NCBI RefSeq assembly: GCF_963678635.1
Contig: NC_087065.1
Coordinates: 70,513,573-70,575,572 of the forward strand
Reading direction: 5' to 3'
From: Symsagittifera roscoffensis
Taxonomy: Eukaryota; Xenacoelomorpha; Acoela; Convolutidae
DNA: 62,000 nt
Position 1 is the stretch's first letter. Every line of letters starts with the position of its first letter. The notes beneath the pieces were generated by a model. The model searched no databases. It was given only the letters and a program-made list of their open reading frames with translations, and had not been told where the DNA came from. This document shows positions 1 through 11,580 of the stretch, in pieces. The position numbers and the translations under genes are program-made.

Positions 1-15
1 ATGTATGTTTTTATG

Positions 16-49
<34 letters not shown>

Positions 50-226
50 TGTATGTATGTATGTATGGATGTATGTATGAAGGTATCTACGTATGTATGT
101 ATGCATGTATATATGTACGAAGGATGTATGTATGTATGTGTGTATGTATGAATGTATGTATGTATGAATGTACAATTGTATGTTTGTATCTATGCATGTA
201 TGAATGTGTGTATGTATGTTTTTATG

Positions 227-260
<34 letters not shown>

Positions 261-422
261 TGTATGTATGTATGTATGTATGTATGTATGTATGTATGTA
301 TGTATGTATGTATGTATGTATGTATGTACGTATGAAGGTATCTACGTATGTATGTATGCATGTATATATGTACGTATGGATATATGTATCTAAGTATGAA
401 TCTAAGCATGTATATATGTGCG

Positions 423-453
<31 letters not shown>

Positions 454-605
454 GTATGTATGTATGTATGAATGTATTTTTGTATGTATATATGTATGTA
501 TGTAGGAATGAACGTATGTATGTATGTATGTATGTATGTATGCAATTATCTATTAATGTTTGTATTCATGTATGTATGAATGTATGTATTTATGTATGTA
601 TGATT
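1..605. repeat. (ATGT)n microsatellite, imperfect
   Basis: The window opens inside a long imperfect ATGT tandem array. Pure runs, longest at about 230-327, alternate with interrupted blocks that recur: a segment with 'gaaggtatctacgtatg' appears near 79 and again near 333, which suggests duplication of larger blocks as well as 4-bp slippage. The array is open in several frames on both strands and so gives Tyr/Val/Cys/Met-rich or His/Thr/Ile/Tyr-rich frames. These are a by-product of the repeat. The left edge lies outside the window. Confidence 0.97.
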
Positions 606-655
606 AGGCATTCTCGTGGCGTATCATGTGAAGGCATTCTCGTGGCGCTCTTGTG
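602..655. repeat. Short direct duplication beside the microsatellite
   Basis: The 15-mer 'ggcattctcgtggcg' occurs twice, near 607 and 633, just past the microsatellite. It is a small local duplication with no assigned role. Confidence 0.6.
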
Positions 656-799
656 TATGGTTAGCAAATAAGTTGATCTAACAATCTGCTCATGTGAATA
701 ATTTTGTAATCCGCATCTGTATTGTGCTTATGCAATTAAAAAACCGACGACATATCTTTTACTTGAACTATAATTTTTTTTTATAAAATGCGAATCATG

Positions 800-972
800 T
801 TGCGACATTGCGTGAACCAAGTTGCGACTTTGCGCGACCTATTTTTAGCTACCTATGTTGCGACTTTGCGCGACCTTGTTGCGACTTTGCGCGACCCATG
901 TTCAATTATTTGCGACTTTGCGCGACCCGTGATGCGACTTTGTGCGACCCAAGTTGCGATTTTGTGGGACTC
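800..972. repeat. GC-rich tandem repeat, unit near 'ttgcgactttgcgcgacc'
   Basis: About seven copies of an 18-20 bp unit, core 'gcgactttgcgcgac', lie in AT-rich DNA. Some are adjacent and some are separated by short spacers. Outer copies are degenerate ('gcgacattgcgtgaac' at the left, 'gcgattttgtgggac' at the right) and inner copies are nearly identical. The GC content contrasts sharply with the flanks. Function unknown; it could be the subterminal array of a non-autonomous transposon. Confidence 0.8.
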
Positions 973-975
973 AAG

Positions 976-2339
976 CCCCTTACAGGAGTTTGGAGTTTCG
1001 GTCGCAGAAAGTCCATTTCGGCTAGACATTTCAGTCGAAACTTGAGTCGCGGACCTTGGCCCGGGATGCCCTTCTATAAACATTAAATTAAGGCAAGAGC
1101 TTTCTATCAAGAATTCGAAATTTGCTACATTCTTATTGGTCGTAAACTTGACTAATTTATTCTGAATAGCAAAAATAACCCTTCTTGTCAATCTAATTAA
1201 CACTCTCCCCCTTGTTGTTAAATGCTTGTACCGTAACCGACAAATAAGTTTTGCTCTTATTGATCAAACGAATTGGCGATGGATTTGCTGAACACATCTT
1301 CAATTATATTCCAAAAAGTTTGATTATATTAGAAACACAGTCGGGAAAAACATCAAAAATTTTTCTTATTTGTCATCAGCAGCAAGTGTAATCATTACTA
1401 CATTTACTAAACTCATCTTAAAAAGGATTAAATTGAATTTGCGCGCAAAGGGATGTATTAGGCGTCTCGTATTCTAATGATAAGACTAAATGACTCTCCT
1501 CAATTCCATGTGGAACGATTTAATCTCGCGATTTAATATCCCAAATAGGCCAAATTAGTCATGTTTCCAACCCCTTAACTTCACCACTTATCAGAAGTGA
1601 AGTTTTTTTTTTCGTTCAAGCTCCAGACAACAATTTTTTCAATTAGTAAAAAAAATTTGTCGGAAGTCTGAGTTAAAAAAAATCGAAAATTGACTGAATA
1701 AAAACAACCAAAGCATAAATACTCATACATCTTGTTTTTCTTAAAGATCAAAACTTTTTGAATCAGTGTCTTAATACATTAATAGAAAGTGTAGATTGCT
1801 GTCAAATTAATGGCGATTAAAGTGCAGTTGCTATTTTTGAACAAGTATACAGAAGACATTGAGAGATTCACATTGCACGACTTAAGAGCAAACTAATATT
1901 TAGCTAAATGTTCAAAGCCTGTAAACCTTCAGCAAAGCAAAGTCAAACAAGAATAACAAACTGAAGAAATTTGATTAAAAAATTCCAATGGGTTTAATTA
2001 TTTAAGAAATTTTTCAAAAATGTTTAGGTTTTTGTTTATGCAAAGCCTAATTTTTTAAAGTTTATGCAACCGCATAAAAATATATTAAATTCCTTCCTAG
2101 AAATTACTGTTACAAGACTTTTCTAAATTGCAGGATGACTATCTTCTGATTGCTAATACAAATAGAAACAAATTTTTTGGGCTTTTCTATTTCGTTCCAT
2201 TTTGCTGTTAAGCACATCAACCCGCTCGCATCCGTGCAAGGCCCCAAAACTTCCAACCGCTTTTAACTGTTTTTATATTAGTTTTTGAAAACCTTATTTA
2301 AAAAGGTTTATAATTTTTTCAGAATGTAAAAAAAAAGAT
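976..2339. other. No gene seen; possible LTR/polypurine edge near 1185-1215
   Basis: Only unstructured AT-rich DNA is visible. Around 1200 the plus strand reads 'ttaacactctcccccttg'. Its complement resembles the polypurine tract plus TG that start a 3' LTR in LTR retrotransposons ('caagggggagagtgttaa'). No internal pol sequence is recognisable beside it, so this is a weak hint only. Confidence 0.3.
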
Positions 2340-2780
2340 TTTGTTTTTTTTAAAATACTTTCCCGTACACGCTATACCAAGTACAAAGTGATGAAGATAG
2401 CGTTTTGTTACGTATTTTTTACAGCAACATTTTTGCTTGGTTTTAATTTGCAATAATTTATGCGTGGACTAAAAACCAGCTTCCTCGTTAATAGGACAAA
2501 ACAACTCGCGCTCTAAATGTTCCAAATTAGCAAAATGGGCAAGACTCAAGCCCCTACAAAAAATAATTACAGGGAAAGTACTTTTTCAGGAGTTCAGCTC
2601 AAAACTTGAATAGTTTTCAGATGTTATAAAACTTTAAAACTCGAAATTGGTCCGGAGAAAAACATTCCGAGCAGAAATATTCCGTCACTTGCTTTTAAAT
2701 TCAAAACAACAAGGTTGCAATTATTAGGACGAAGTGCTGAAAATTCCGACTGCCCATTGGTAATATGGGTTAAATTTTTG
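2340..2780 (+). repeat. Dispersed repeat R1, diverged copy
   Basis: R1 is a non-coding family recognised here by a fixed order of modules: a block like 'cgctatNNNaagtacaaagtgat'; a block with an aac/gat core and 'cgcttacgcNttNatag'; 'tgtcccaaattggNcaaa'; 'aaaaatgatcacagg'; 'tctggagaaaaacaNcccgag'; 'attccgtcactttc'; and 'ggcNaagccctNaatgttccgactg'. This copy shows the pyrimidine-rich start, the cgctata block near 2372, the ggagaaaaac block near 2654, the ttccgtcactt block near 2678 and the ttccgactgcc block near 2745. The plus-strand direction is taken as forward. Confidence 0.6.
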
Positions 2781-2839
2781 AACTCATCAATTAAAAAACT
2801 TGAAAAAATTGAGTTTTGTTTTCAAATTTTTTCTAATTT

Positions 2840-3215
2840 ATTTTCCCAAACGCTATGCTAAATACACAATGATGCTCTTAGCATCTAGTAACGTACAATT
2901 TACACCAATTATTTAGCCTCACATCAATTTCGAACGATTTTCTAGCGTATTCATAGCCGCTTATTCATTGATAGAACAAAATTTCTCGCGCAATATTTGT
3001 CCCATTTTAGCCAAAGTGGTATTTTGCAAACCTCTAAATTTTTACAAAAAACTTTCACATGTAAAATATTTTGTAGAATTTAAACTCAAGGTATCAAATG
3101 CCATACGAAACCGTTCAAAAACGATTAGTTACAAAGTCAAAACTGGTCTGGAGAAAAACAAAACACCTCGAGTACATTACATATATTCCGTCACTTTCAT
3201 CGAACGTCGGAGGCA
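2840..3215 (+). repeat. Dispersed repeat R1, second copy directly behind the first
   Basis: The same module order recurs: cgctatgctaaatacacaatgat near 2851, tagccgcttattcattgatag near 2955, tgtcccattttagcc near 2998, ctggagaaaaacaaaacacc near 3147 and attccgtcactttcatcgaac near 3185. Short open frames across it match frames in other R1 copies only because the DNA repeats. Confidence 0.6.
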
Positions 3216-4130
3216 AAATCGACATCTTTTTTTTTAATTATCCTGATCTCACATGCAATCAACCTAATTCCTGGATCTCAGAATTGCTTCTAGATTTGAA
3301 ACATTACAAAGATAAGACAAAAACTAATTTAAAACCTAAGTTGAATCGAGGTTAAACTAGAGTAACTTGTTTATTTAATCCTTTTTCCAATAAAATATCA
3401 TCGAACAGTTTTAATATCAATTTCTTAGTGAGACAGGCTTAAAGTTTCAGAGATAGGATTTATTCTTAGCAGCAATTGGTCGGTCATATTGTTAAGTGTT
3501 TGCTAGAATGAGGGTTGAGAAATTAGATGATAAGCAAATTAGACGGAGGTACTTAAAAGGAATATAGACGATTTTGCAAAACTGCAACTGTGAGAAAATA
3601 GACGAAAAAGAGAGAGATTAAAAGTGTTTGCAGACAAATTGCGCGCAAAAAATATAATTTTTTGTAGACAACAATTGTAGACAATAATTTATTCAATTCA
3701 AAAAATCTCTTGTAATATTTGGATTTGACATTTTTTGTTCATATAAACTAATTGTTTTGATAGGTATTGACATGTGATGTTTTTTTTTGTCTTTGTGAAA
3801 CTTGACTCTTAAGAAAAAATTTTGTTGGCCCTTTCCTTTTCATAGTTTATTTGTCCAAAAAGCCAGATCTGTAAAAAAAATAAATTCCGTATAATTTCTT
3901 TTTTGTAGCATTCGTCTAATTTGCTTATCGTCTAATTTCCCCGCTAGAATTTTACGATCATCTTTTTAAGGCTTTAAAATCATGCTGAGCAGAGCATCAT
4001 GTTAATGTCAAAAGGAAACAAAAATGCTCATATCAAGGCAAACACCTCCAACTTCTATGGCGTAAAGTTCGCATTAAAACTTGGAAGATGAATTTTTTAA
4101 AAACAAAATTGAATTTTTTTTTTTAAAAAA
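3216..4130. other. AT-rich stretch without recognised features
   Basis: No exon-like sequence, RNA gene or clear repeat boundary was seen. A phrase close to 'agcaaattagacg' near 3533 recurs inverted near 3912-3935 ('cgtctaatttgcttatcgtctaatttc'), so the stretch may be the inside of a decayed inverted-repeat element. Confidence 0.35.
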
Positions 4131-4139
4131 TAATCCCTC

Positions 4140-4760
4140 CTTCTACTAACTAATCGCTACTTAATGTACAAAGTAATACTTCTAAATAAACGCTACTTAA
4201 TGTTCAAAGTGATATGGTTAGCATGTATTTACTTATTAATTAGAATAATATGCAAGCCTCCTTTTACTTTGAAATTTTTTTTTAGCCGTTTTCAATAGTT
4301 GCTTTTGCATTAGGCACACAAAATTAAACGTGTGTTTATTAAACCAAAATTGTTTAACAGGCAACTTTCAAACCCTCACGACGTCGCTAAAAATAATTAC
4401 AGGTGAGAATTTTGTTTTAATTGAGCTCAAAATATTAATAGTTTTCAGTTGACTTAAAAAGTTTTGTCAACAATGGCTTGCTAAAATTTCAAATAAATCT
4501 GGAGAAAAAAGACCACTGGAGAAAAACCGGGCTCTGGAGAAAAAAACCGAGGTCAAATATTCCTCACAAACCTGATGGGCAAAAAATTGACGCATCAGTT
4601 GCAGTTGTTTTTTGGTCCGAACGTTCTGAAAAACTGGCAACAGCTTTTTTTCCAAAATCAGCCTGCGGCCCAAAATATGCCAATTGTGATTCTTATCGGG
4701 TTTTGTCAGAGTTCAAAAAATTCAAAATGGCTGACCTTATAAAAAGTTTTGGAAATTTTA
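4140..4760 (+). repeat. Dispersed repeat R1, diverged copy
   Basis: The cgctacttaatgtacaaagtaat block appears twice near 4151-4215. It is followed by the aaataattacagg block near 4390, three ctggagaaaaa blocks at 4499-4545 and a ggtccgaacgttctgaaaaactgg block near 4613. The 107-codon open frame here crosses these repeat blocks and is not regarded as a gene. Confidence 0.55.
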
Positions 4761-6300
4761 AACCCCCATCCCCCTTCAAACAATTATTTTCACGCTACTA
4801 GTCAAGGCAGTCTGGAAACACCATAAAAGCAGTCGACCTCGGCCTCAGCCCAAAAATTTGCATTGTTTTTATTTAACGAATGAGAGAAAAACTACCCGAA
4901 GCACTATTGAAATAAGAATAGCACAATTCGTTATCAAACAGATCATATCTTTCAAATGCCAGTCAGAATCTTGAACGGTTGTAAATTAACTCTGCGATGG
5001 GTATCTGACATATAACCGCCAACCGGAACTTATGAAGACGCCAATCAACTTCAAGGCTTTTTTTGTTCTAATCCTTCACAAAGTAAGAAGATAGTATATG
5101 CTAGGTATTCTGAAGGTATGCTCAGTTTTGATTAAGTCAAAGAAAGCTCCTAGGATTTCAAGTGCTATATCACAATAAAACTCTATTGGCCGTGATGCGA
5201 TTTTTGTTTAAGAAAAACGAAAAGTTGTTAAAGTTCAGAAAAAATGGTCTGAAAGTTTCAGATTTTTCAGACAATTTGATAAAAGGCTGACCTCAAAATA
5301 TTTAACCTCCCGCATTTTTAACGCAATTTCAGTTTTTCTAACAACTCATTCTCGCATTTTTCATCCGATTCAATTGACTTTTCTAGAAAAAAATGACAGA
5401 AATATTTGACAAAAAAAAGGAAAAAAACTAAATATTTATCGATCTCATTATATTTTAGTTTCTGATTTCTGAATGTTTTTTTTTCAAAGCAGCGTGATCA
5501 GAACATTTTGTGCTTCTTCCTCAGCGACAGGCTATAATTGTTCGATTCCTGATTAAAATCTCCGGTTTGCTAAGTAATTTGTTCATGAAAAGAATGCGTT
5601 TTTTTTCCTGATACTTATAAGTGAACTGCTTTTGAATGAAAACCTAAAATAGAACGTGGAAATACGCAATTAGGTTGTAAATTTGAATAAAGCTGACAAA
5701 ATTTACCTATGTTGAATTGTTTGCTGTCTTGCTGTATCCTTTGTACTCAGAGAAAATAGCCTGGGGGAAACTTAGGTTCATTTTTAAATCAAACCACGAA
5801 CAAAATTTATTAGCCTTTCATTTAAACCACCTCAACATTCGACATGAAAAAGAAGAAAAAGCAATAAACAACAAAACGGGGAGTCTTTGAGCAGAAATCT
5901 TTATCCGTCTGCTGCTAGGGCAGTTTCTTAATGAAGTAATTCAATCAAACAGTGCTAAAATTGAGCTCGTTTTTGGTTATTGAGCCTATTTTTTTATCAA
6001 TAGGAGTTATTTTTATATCCGGGTTGATCAAGCATTGATGTTTACGATGAATCAGTATAAACTCATCAAAGTACATCAGTTTTTAGGCGTTAAAATGGTC
6101 TTTTCATCGATTTATTTCGAAATACTTTGATAATTATTATGGCTAAGTGCACCGCGACGAAGTGTCGCTTTTCCAATTGTCGCATCGCGAGCTAAAATAA
6201 ATTACTCTTGAACCTGGTTTCGTCAAGACTATGCAATCTAGTAGTTCCGAAGTTGAATCCAAAACACTCCTGGATCTAGGAGCTAGGATTTTTTCGAGGG
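4761..6300. other. AT-rich stretch without recognised features
   Basis: I see no coding exon, RNA gene or clear repeat element. A few runs of T and A of 8-10 bases are present. Confidence 0.4.
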
Positions 6301-6308
6301 GTAGGTAG

Positions 6309-6325
6309 GGAGGGGGGGGGGGGTT
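6309..6325. repeat. Poly-G tract
   Basis: A G-rich run with a long pure G stretch, inside 'gtaggtagggaggggggg'. It is one of several G or C homopolymers in the window and lies just 5' of two nested palindromes. Confidence 0.9.
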
Positions 6326-6395
6326 GGATCATGCGGATTTTCAAAAAAAATCGAAAATTATGTCGATCTTTTTTTTTCTTTTGGTCGACCACATC

Positions 6396-6478
6396 AAAAT
6401 GATTTTCTGAGCGCTCCCAGAACACTATAATAAAGAGTCTTTAATATTGTGTTCTGGGAGCGCTCAGAAAACCATTTT
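6396..6478. repeat. Near-perfect palindrome (hairpin former)
   Basis: The left arm 6396-6425 and right arm 6449-6478 are complementary over 30 bases with one mismatch; the arms contain 'gagcgctcccagaacac'. The 23-base centre, with 'taaagagtcttta', is itself almost palindromic, so nearly all 83 bases could form one hairpin. The size and symmetry fit a small foldback element or the inner part of a MITE. Confidence 0.85.
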
Positions 6479-6486
6479 TGAAGACG

Positions 6487-6603
6487 AGCGCGCTGAAAAC
6501 ACGCAACTTTTTGGTCGAAAATTTCAACAAGTGCCCAAAACGAAACATTTTGTCAAAATAGGGTCTTTATATCGACCAAAAATTTGCGTGTTTTCAGCGC
6601 GCG
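6487..6603. repeat. Second inverted repeat next to the palindrome
   Basis: Arms at about 6487-6519 and 6572-6603 are complementary, with the core 'gcgctgaaaacacgcaa' followed by a ttttggtcga block; the loop is about 52 bases. Similar 'gcgcgctga...ttttggtc' segments occur near 18450 and a looser version near 24255-24310, so this is a family. A gtcgacc block also lies just left of the first palindrome (near 6383). Confidence 0.75.
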
Positions 6604-8270
6604 CTACTCTTCGAAATTAGTTATATTGGTGCCAAAATTTTACGGTTGGTAGCCAAAAATAGATGTCATCAAATAAAACCAAAAAAATCCTTTGGTTGAT
6701 GAGGGGATCGAATCTCCTGTGGGGAGAAAGCTAACTTTATTAGGCCATAAACTGATAAAAAATGGTATTTTTATTGCACAATGTGATCAATTTTGTGTCG
6801 ACAGAAATCAGATCATTTAAGCACCTTGCCTGAGAATTAAGAAACAGTCACTTTTATGGGATTAATAAGAAAAAAATTCAAATCTCGGCCACTTTAATAG
6901 AAGGGTTCTTAGAAGAGTTTGATCTTAGATTTTTTTATCAAGGCGAGCAGGATTTATAAAAAAAACTTGATGCTTTAAATCTACTCAGTATTTTGCACAC
7001 CAAACTGTTTTACCGTTTTGTGTACTTTTTGAGCAAAAAAAGACCGCCCACAGAGCTTTGAGAGAAATTTTGATAGACTTAAACTGTTTTGTAAGCTGAA
7101 CATGATATATGGTTGTATAAAGTTCGGATACTGGTGCTTTTTCCTCTCATTCAATTTTAAACAAATTCGTTTAAAAGTCTGCTCACAAAGTCAATTGAAT
7201 GAGTTTTTGATCTTTTTGTTTTTAGCTGAGCAGTCGGAAGTCATTCCGTGGTTTGTGCGAAGTTATTTGAAAAACTAATATTTTGTCCAAAAAACATTAA
7301 TTAAACTTGCAAAGTTGATGATAGAGCGGAATGGCAGAGCGGAAACTGATGATTGAGCGGGATGGCAAAAACTCATCGATAGACTCCTTGAATAAAATGC
7401 AAAAACCAAATTTTGATGAATCGCTTATAAGAAGAAAGGTTCCGCCTGTTTTAACACCAATAACTGGGTCTTTTCTGTTATATAGCCAAAAATTTCTAAA
7501 TTGTTTATTTTTTAATAAGGAAAACCCAAGTTTTTTGCCAGATTATACTCAGTCAATCAGATATGAGTTTTATGAACCCCTGAGTTTTTTTCAAAATAAA
7601 AAAAGGCTCAGTGATGTATGTGCATCAAAGATAGAGTTAGTTTGAGTTTTGATTTCTTTGTCTGTCACCTTTGAAGAGACAACATTTTTCCTTTTTCGCT
7701 AATAGGGATCAGTTGCAGTTGACCACGCTGAAACATTCATTGTATTGATTTTATAGAATTTGATACGGTTTCGAATTTATGTACAACTTGAATTTACGTA
7801 TTGGATAAAGCAATTTTTATACCCGTATAACAGCAAAAACGCCGATAAGTTTCAAGCTCCCTATCCAAAATATTTTGTGTTTTTTCCTCCGACAGTTGAA
7901 ACTCAATAACATTCAATCAGTCTGAAATAATATCTTGGATACTGAAATATATCTTGGAATTAGAACAACTCAGAAGAGCTCTTCTCTCCTTTCGGCCAAC
8001 TTCACAACTTCGAAGTAAAACCTACCCAAGAAAAAAATGACTGCTACCTAACAATTGCCAGCCCTATGACATCTACTTTAGAATTATCATCCCTAAAAAT
8101 ACAAGCTAGTAAATTAACACTAGACGGTTCTAATTATAAATCAAATTTTGCTGCATTCTGATTGTTAGAAAACTCGATGAAATTAATCTACTTAACAAAA
8201 ACCACCTTTTCTTGTAACGGATATAATTGCTAAATTTTGAAAATCATCCCCCACATGCTTTGTGTAGTAA
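6604..8270. other. AT-rich stretch without recognised gene
   Basis: A 104-codon open frame at 7331-7645 has no recognisable domain, no splice context that would tie it to a gene and ordinary AT-rich composition. I leave it unannotated. Around 6690-6760 the minus strand has a weak B-box-like sequence ('gagattcgatccc') without a supported tRNA fold. Confidence 0.4.
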
Positions 8271-8520
8271 AAGTAATAAACAGGCCAACGAACATGCCTC
8301 CAACTAATTTGGAACGAAATCTAAAACGAATTTTTTTCTCCGCTTTTGCGTTAATAGGGAGAAATACATCTCACATTAATTGTCCCAAATTGGCCAAATT
8401 GGCCAAACTGGCAATCATTAAAACCCCATAAATCAACAAAAATGATAACAGGTGAAATATAACTTTAAACAAAACCACCCCGAGCATAAATCTTCAATCT
8501 TTGCTTTTCGAAAGTAGTCA
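8270..8520 (+). repeat. Dispersed repeat R1 copy
   Basis: R1 modules in forward order: aatttggaacgaaatct near 8308, ctccgcttttgcgttaatag near 8338, attgtcccaaattggcc with a duplicated ggccaaa near 8379-8408, aaccccataaatcaacaaaaatgataacagg near 8421, and a shortened aaaaccaccccgagca block near 8472. Confidence 0.7.
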
Positions 8521-10980
8521 GAACAATAAGATAAAATCTCTAAAGCCAAAATTACATGAGTATAAGATGTTTCTTCTTCAACACATTATGCGTTTAAGTT
8601 TTATCGATCAAATTTTTTGCGATAATTTTTCGCGAAAATAAGTAAATGTAAAAAAACAGCCTGTTGAGTTGGCGTAGATGCTTTTTTCTTTTTTTTGCTT
8701 CCAGATGTTTCAAGTAAATTTTGTAATGTTGTCGGAGTGCAAGCTGCGTAGAGACGTACTCTGTAATTGGCTGGACGTTTCACTCTACAATGACTGATTG
8801 CGTTCATTTATTATGACTTGATCAGTTTTCAAGCAACTTTTTTGTATACAAATATCTTGTGGCTGATTACCACGTTTTGAATTATTTTGATAGTTTTCTG
8901 TCATTGCAATTGGTATTGTGATTCTTTCCCCAGTTTTAGGTTTTCTTATTCTTTTAATTTAAGAGAACACTTGTTAGAGGAAAACTATGTATGGGTAAAA
9001 AAAGTAGCAGTTCTTTAAAAAAAATGTCTTTTTTTTTCCTGTAGAGTGGGCCAATTAAAAAACAGAATCTTTCCAGAGTTCTATAAAATTCTTATCGTAA
9101 CTTATTTTTTCCGGCCGCTAATCGAAATTGCTTGTCGCACAAACTTGTTGTCGTGAAAAATGGAGAAAATACAAAAAATTTAGTCCTGGCTGGTATTAAA
9201 TGCAAAATTTTCCCGTCAAATCCAACTCAGAACAGAATATTTCAATGAATTGAAATGATATTATAGCGAATGCCATAACGTTGGCAATATCTTTTCAATC
9301 AAAGAATCTGAACGAAGTTAGTTAAATTAAAACTGCTCGTTTTAACGTCGAATTTTATCTTGTCACAGATTTCTGCGCAAAAAAGCGGTTTCCGAAAAAT
9401 TTAATTAGCCTAGAATGCTATAGTTTTTGACAGATTAAACTGCTCAAGGCCGCCACGAATATTGTCAACAAATAACTATTTAATTAGCAGAAAAATGTTG
9501 GACAAAATCATCCCTGGCTATTAGTTTTCCATCAGTTCTCATTTACCTTGAAAATAATTTTGAAAATAAAGCTTTGAAATGATCATTTCAACGCATTCAA
9601 AAAATTTCAAAAGCGAATGAAGAAGATATAGCTTATCCGGATTCAAAAAACTTATTGCAGTCAATTGCCGTCAGGGAAAACAAAATACGTGATGTGCATT
9701 AATTATCATAAATTAAGCAAATCGGGAAAATTTAGCCCTGATAACCTTAAAAGATTGCAATTGAATTTTTTTACATTTTCAGTTTTTATAGATCAAAAAG
9801 AGAACTAAATTTATCCAGAGAAAAACATCATTACAGATTTTCAGTCTGTTTCCTTGACAATGGGCTCAGTAATTTTTTTCAAATTTCACTCATTTTTTTT
9901 TCAAACTAATTGTCTAAATTGACTGGAATTCGAGGAAATGGTTACAAATACAGAGAAGCTAATTCTAGTTTGGTATTTAGTCCAACTGATTTTCTAGTGA
10001 ATAGTCTAAACATTCTCAGACAAAATCATCTCAGACTAATTAAATGAATAGAAATGAAATTTAAAATTGTCAAAATTTTTTGGTAATTACATTCGTCGCA
10101 ATGAGGTTTCTATCAGTTTACAGGAAGTTTAACGAACAATTTTAAAATTAATGCTAAAAAGTGATAGTTTCAATAAGTTCAAAAAAATTCAAGAACGAAT
10201 GAACAATTACTTTGTCTTGATTCAAAAAGCTCATCGTATTCAACCGCCTCCAGGGAAACATTATCTTTGGCGCGCATTAATTATCATAAATTAGGTAAAT
10301 AGGTATAACTTAAGCCCTGGTAACTTTGAATGATCGCAGCAGGTGAAAAATAATTTTTGTGTAGATTTTTAGTTTCGTTCTGAGATCCAGGAGAGGGCGA
10401 AATTTACATTTGAAATCTTTTTTGCTGTTGATTGCAAGCACTTTAGTGATACAAAATAAAGTTTCACCTATTGCCAAAAAATGGACAAAAAAGTCCCGAA
10501 AACGCTAAGCTTGAGGAAAATAAAGATTTATTTCTCTTTTTAAGGATCAAAAACACTTTGCACAATTTTTTTGCATTCAAAATTTTAGTTTTTTTTTTGT
10601 GTATAACTTAGTTCAGAATAAATTTCTCACACAGAAGATAAAATTACAGTATTTTGAGTGAAGCTCAAACTATTTATTTTTTTGGTTTTTGATAAACTTC
10701 AAATCCGTCGAAAACAGGCCAAATTATTCACCAATTGAAACTTCAAAGTAGAAGTTTCCTCCTCAAATACAGAATGCTAAGCTATGCTTCTGTGCGAATT
10801 TCTGTTCATTAAGTTAAATGCCACACTCTCCCAATGCTGTTTGACGGGAATAGTTTTAGCATTTAACCTGTCAGGTTTTTAATAGAGAAAAGCTTTGATT
10901 ATTGTGCTTCCGGACGAAACCCAAAGTTACAAAGCGAAATACAAAAAGTTTAGAAGTTTCATTAATGGAAAATTTGTTAT
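8521..10980. other. AT-rich stretch without recognised gene
   Basis: No exon or RNA gene was recognised. Two segments near 9540-9735 and 10090-10300 resemble each other: both contain 'aaatgatN' or 'aagtgatagtttcaa', 'ttcaaaaaNttNaagNNcgaatgaa', 'gattcaaaaaNct' and 'gcattaattatcataaatta'. They are probably two diverged copies of one repeat about 560 bp apart. Confidence 0.4.
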
Positions 10981-10989
10981 CATTTCATT

Positions 10990-11517
10990 CTATAGCATGA
11001 AAAAAAGCTTATCATACAGCTCCATAGTATGGAAAAAGGCTTGTTAAAATCCATAGTATGGAAAAATACTTGTTAAAAAAATCCATAGTATGGAAAAATG
11101 CTTGTTAAAATCCATTGTATGGAAAAAGGCTTGTTAAAATCCATAGTATGGAAAAATGCTTGTTAAAAAAATCCATAGTATGGAAAAATGCTTGTTAAAA
11201 TCCATTGTATGGAAAAAGGCTTGTTAAAATCCATAGTATGGAAAAATGCTTGTTAAAATCCATAGTATGGAAAAAGGCTTGTTAAAATCCATAGTATGGA
11301 AAAATGCTTGTTAAAAAAATCCATAGTATGGAAAAATGCTTGTTAAAATCCATAGTATGGAAAAAGGCTTGTTAAAATCCATAGTATGGAAAAATGCTTG
11401 TTAAAAAAATCCATAGTATGGAAAAATGCTTGTTAAAATCCATAGTATGGAAAAATGCTTGTTAAAATCCATAGTATGGAAAAATGCTTGTTTAAAAAAT
11501 CCATAGTATGGAAAACT
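10990..11517. repeat. Minisatellite, 29/32-bp units in a ~90-bp higher-order repeat
   Basis: Seventeen clear units start at 11021, 11050, 11082, 11111, 11140, 11172, 11201, 11230, 11259, 11288, 11320, 11349, 11378, 11410, 11439, 11468 and 11500, after one degenerate unit near 10990. The unit begins 'tccatagtatggaaaaa' and ends 'gcttgttaaaa'. It comes as 29-bp or 32-bp forms, the longer one with three extra A, and with 'aggc' or 'atgc' variants. The order is mostly 29(ggc)-32(atgc)-29(atgc), a 90-bp higher-order period that drifts in the middle. Each unit carries the 11-bp palindrome 'ccatagtatgg'. Confidence 0.95.
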
Positions 11518-11565
11518 CCTCTTTCTCAGCACGTTACTGTACAACAAAAAGTTTTGAATCAACCT

Positions 11566-11580
11566 CCCCCCCCCCCCCCC
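11566..11580. repeat. Poly-C tract
   Basis: A C homopolymer of about 13-14 bases, 50 bp past the end of the minisatellite. Confidence 0.85.

Noticed and set aside
1-671. Long open frames on both strands with Met-Tyr-Val-Cys or His-Thr-Tyr-Ile repeats
   Set aside because: They are translations of the ATGT microsatellite, open in several frames at once.
853-1203. 116-codon minus frame over the GCGAC array
   Set aside because: Half of it is repeat translation; no domain.
6690-6760. Possible tRNA on the minus strand (gagattcgatccc)
   Set aside because: A-to-B spacing is about 10 bases short and no stems form.
7331-7645. 104-codon frame on the plus strand
   Set aside because: No recognised domain, ordinary AT-rich composition and no splice link to a gene.
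10990-11517. CRISPR-like array
   Set aside because: Units are contiguous with no unique spacers; it is a minisatellite in animal DNA.
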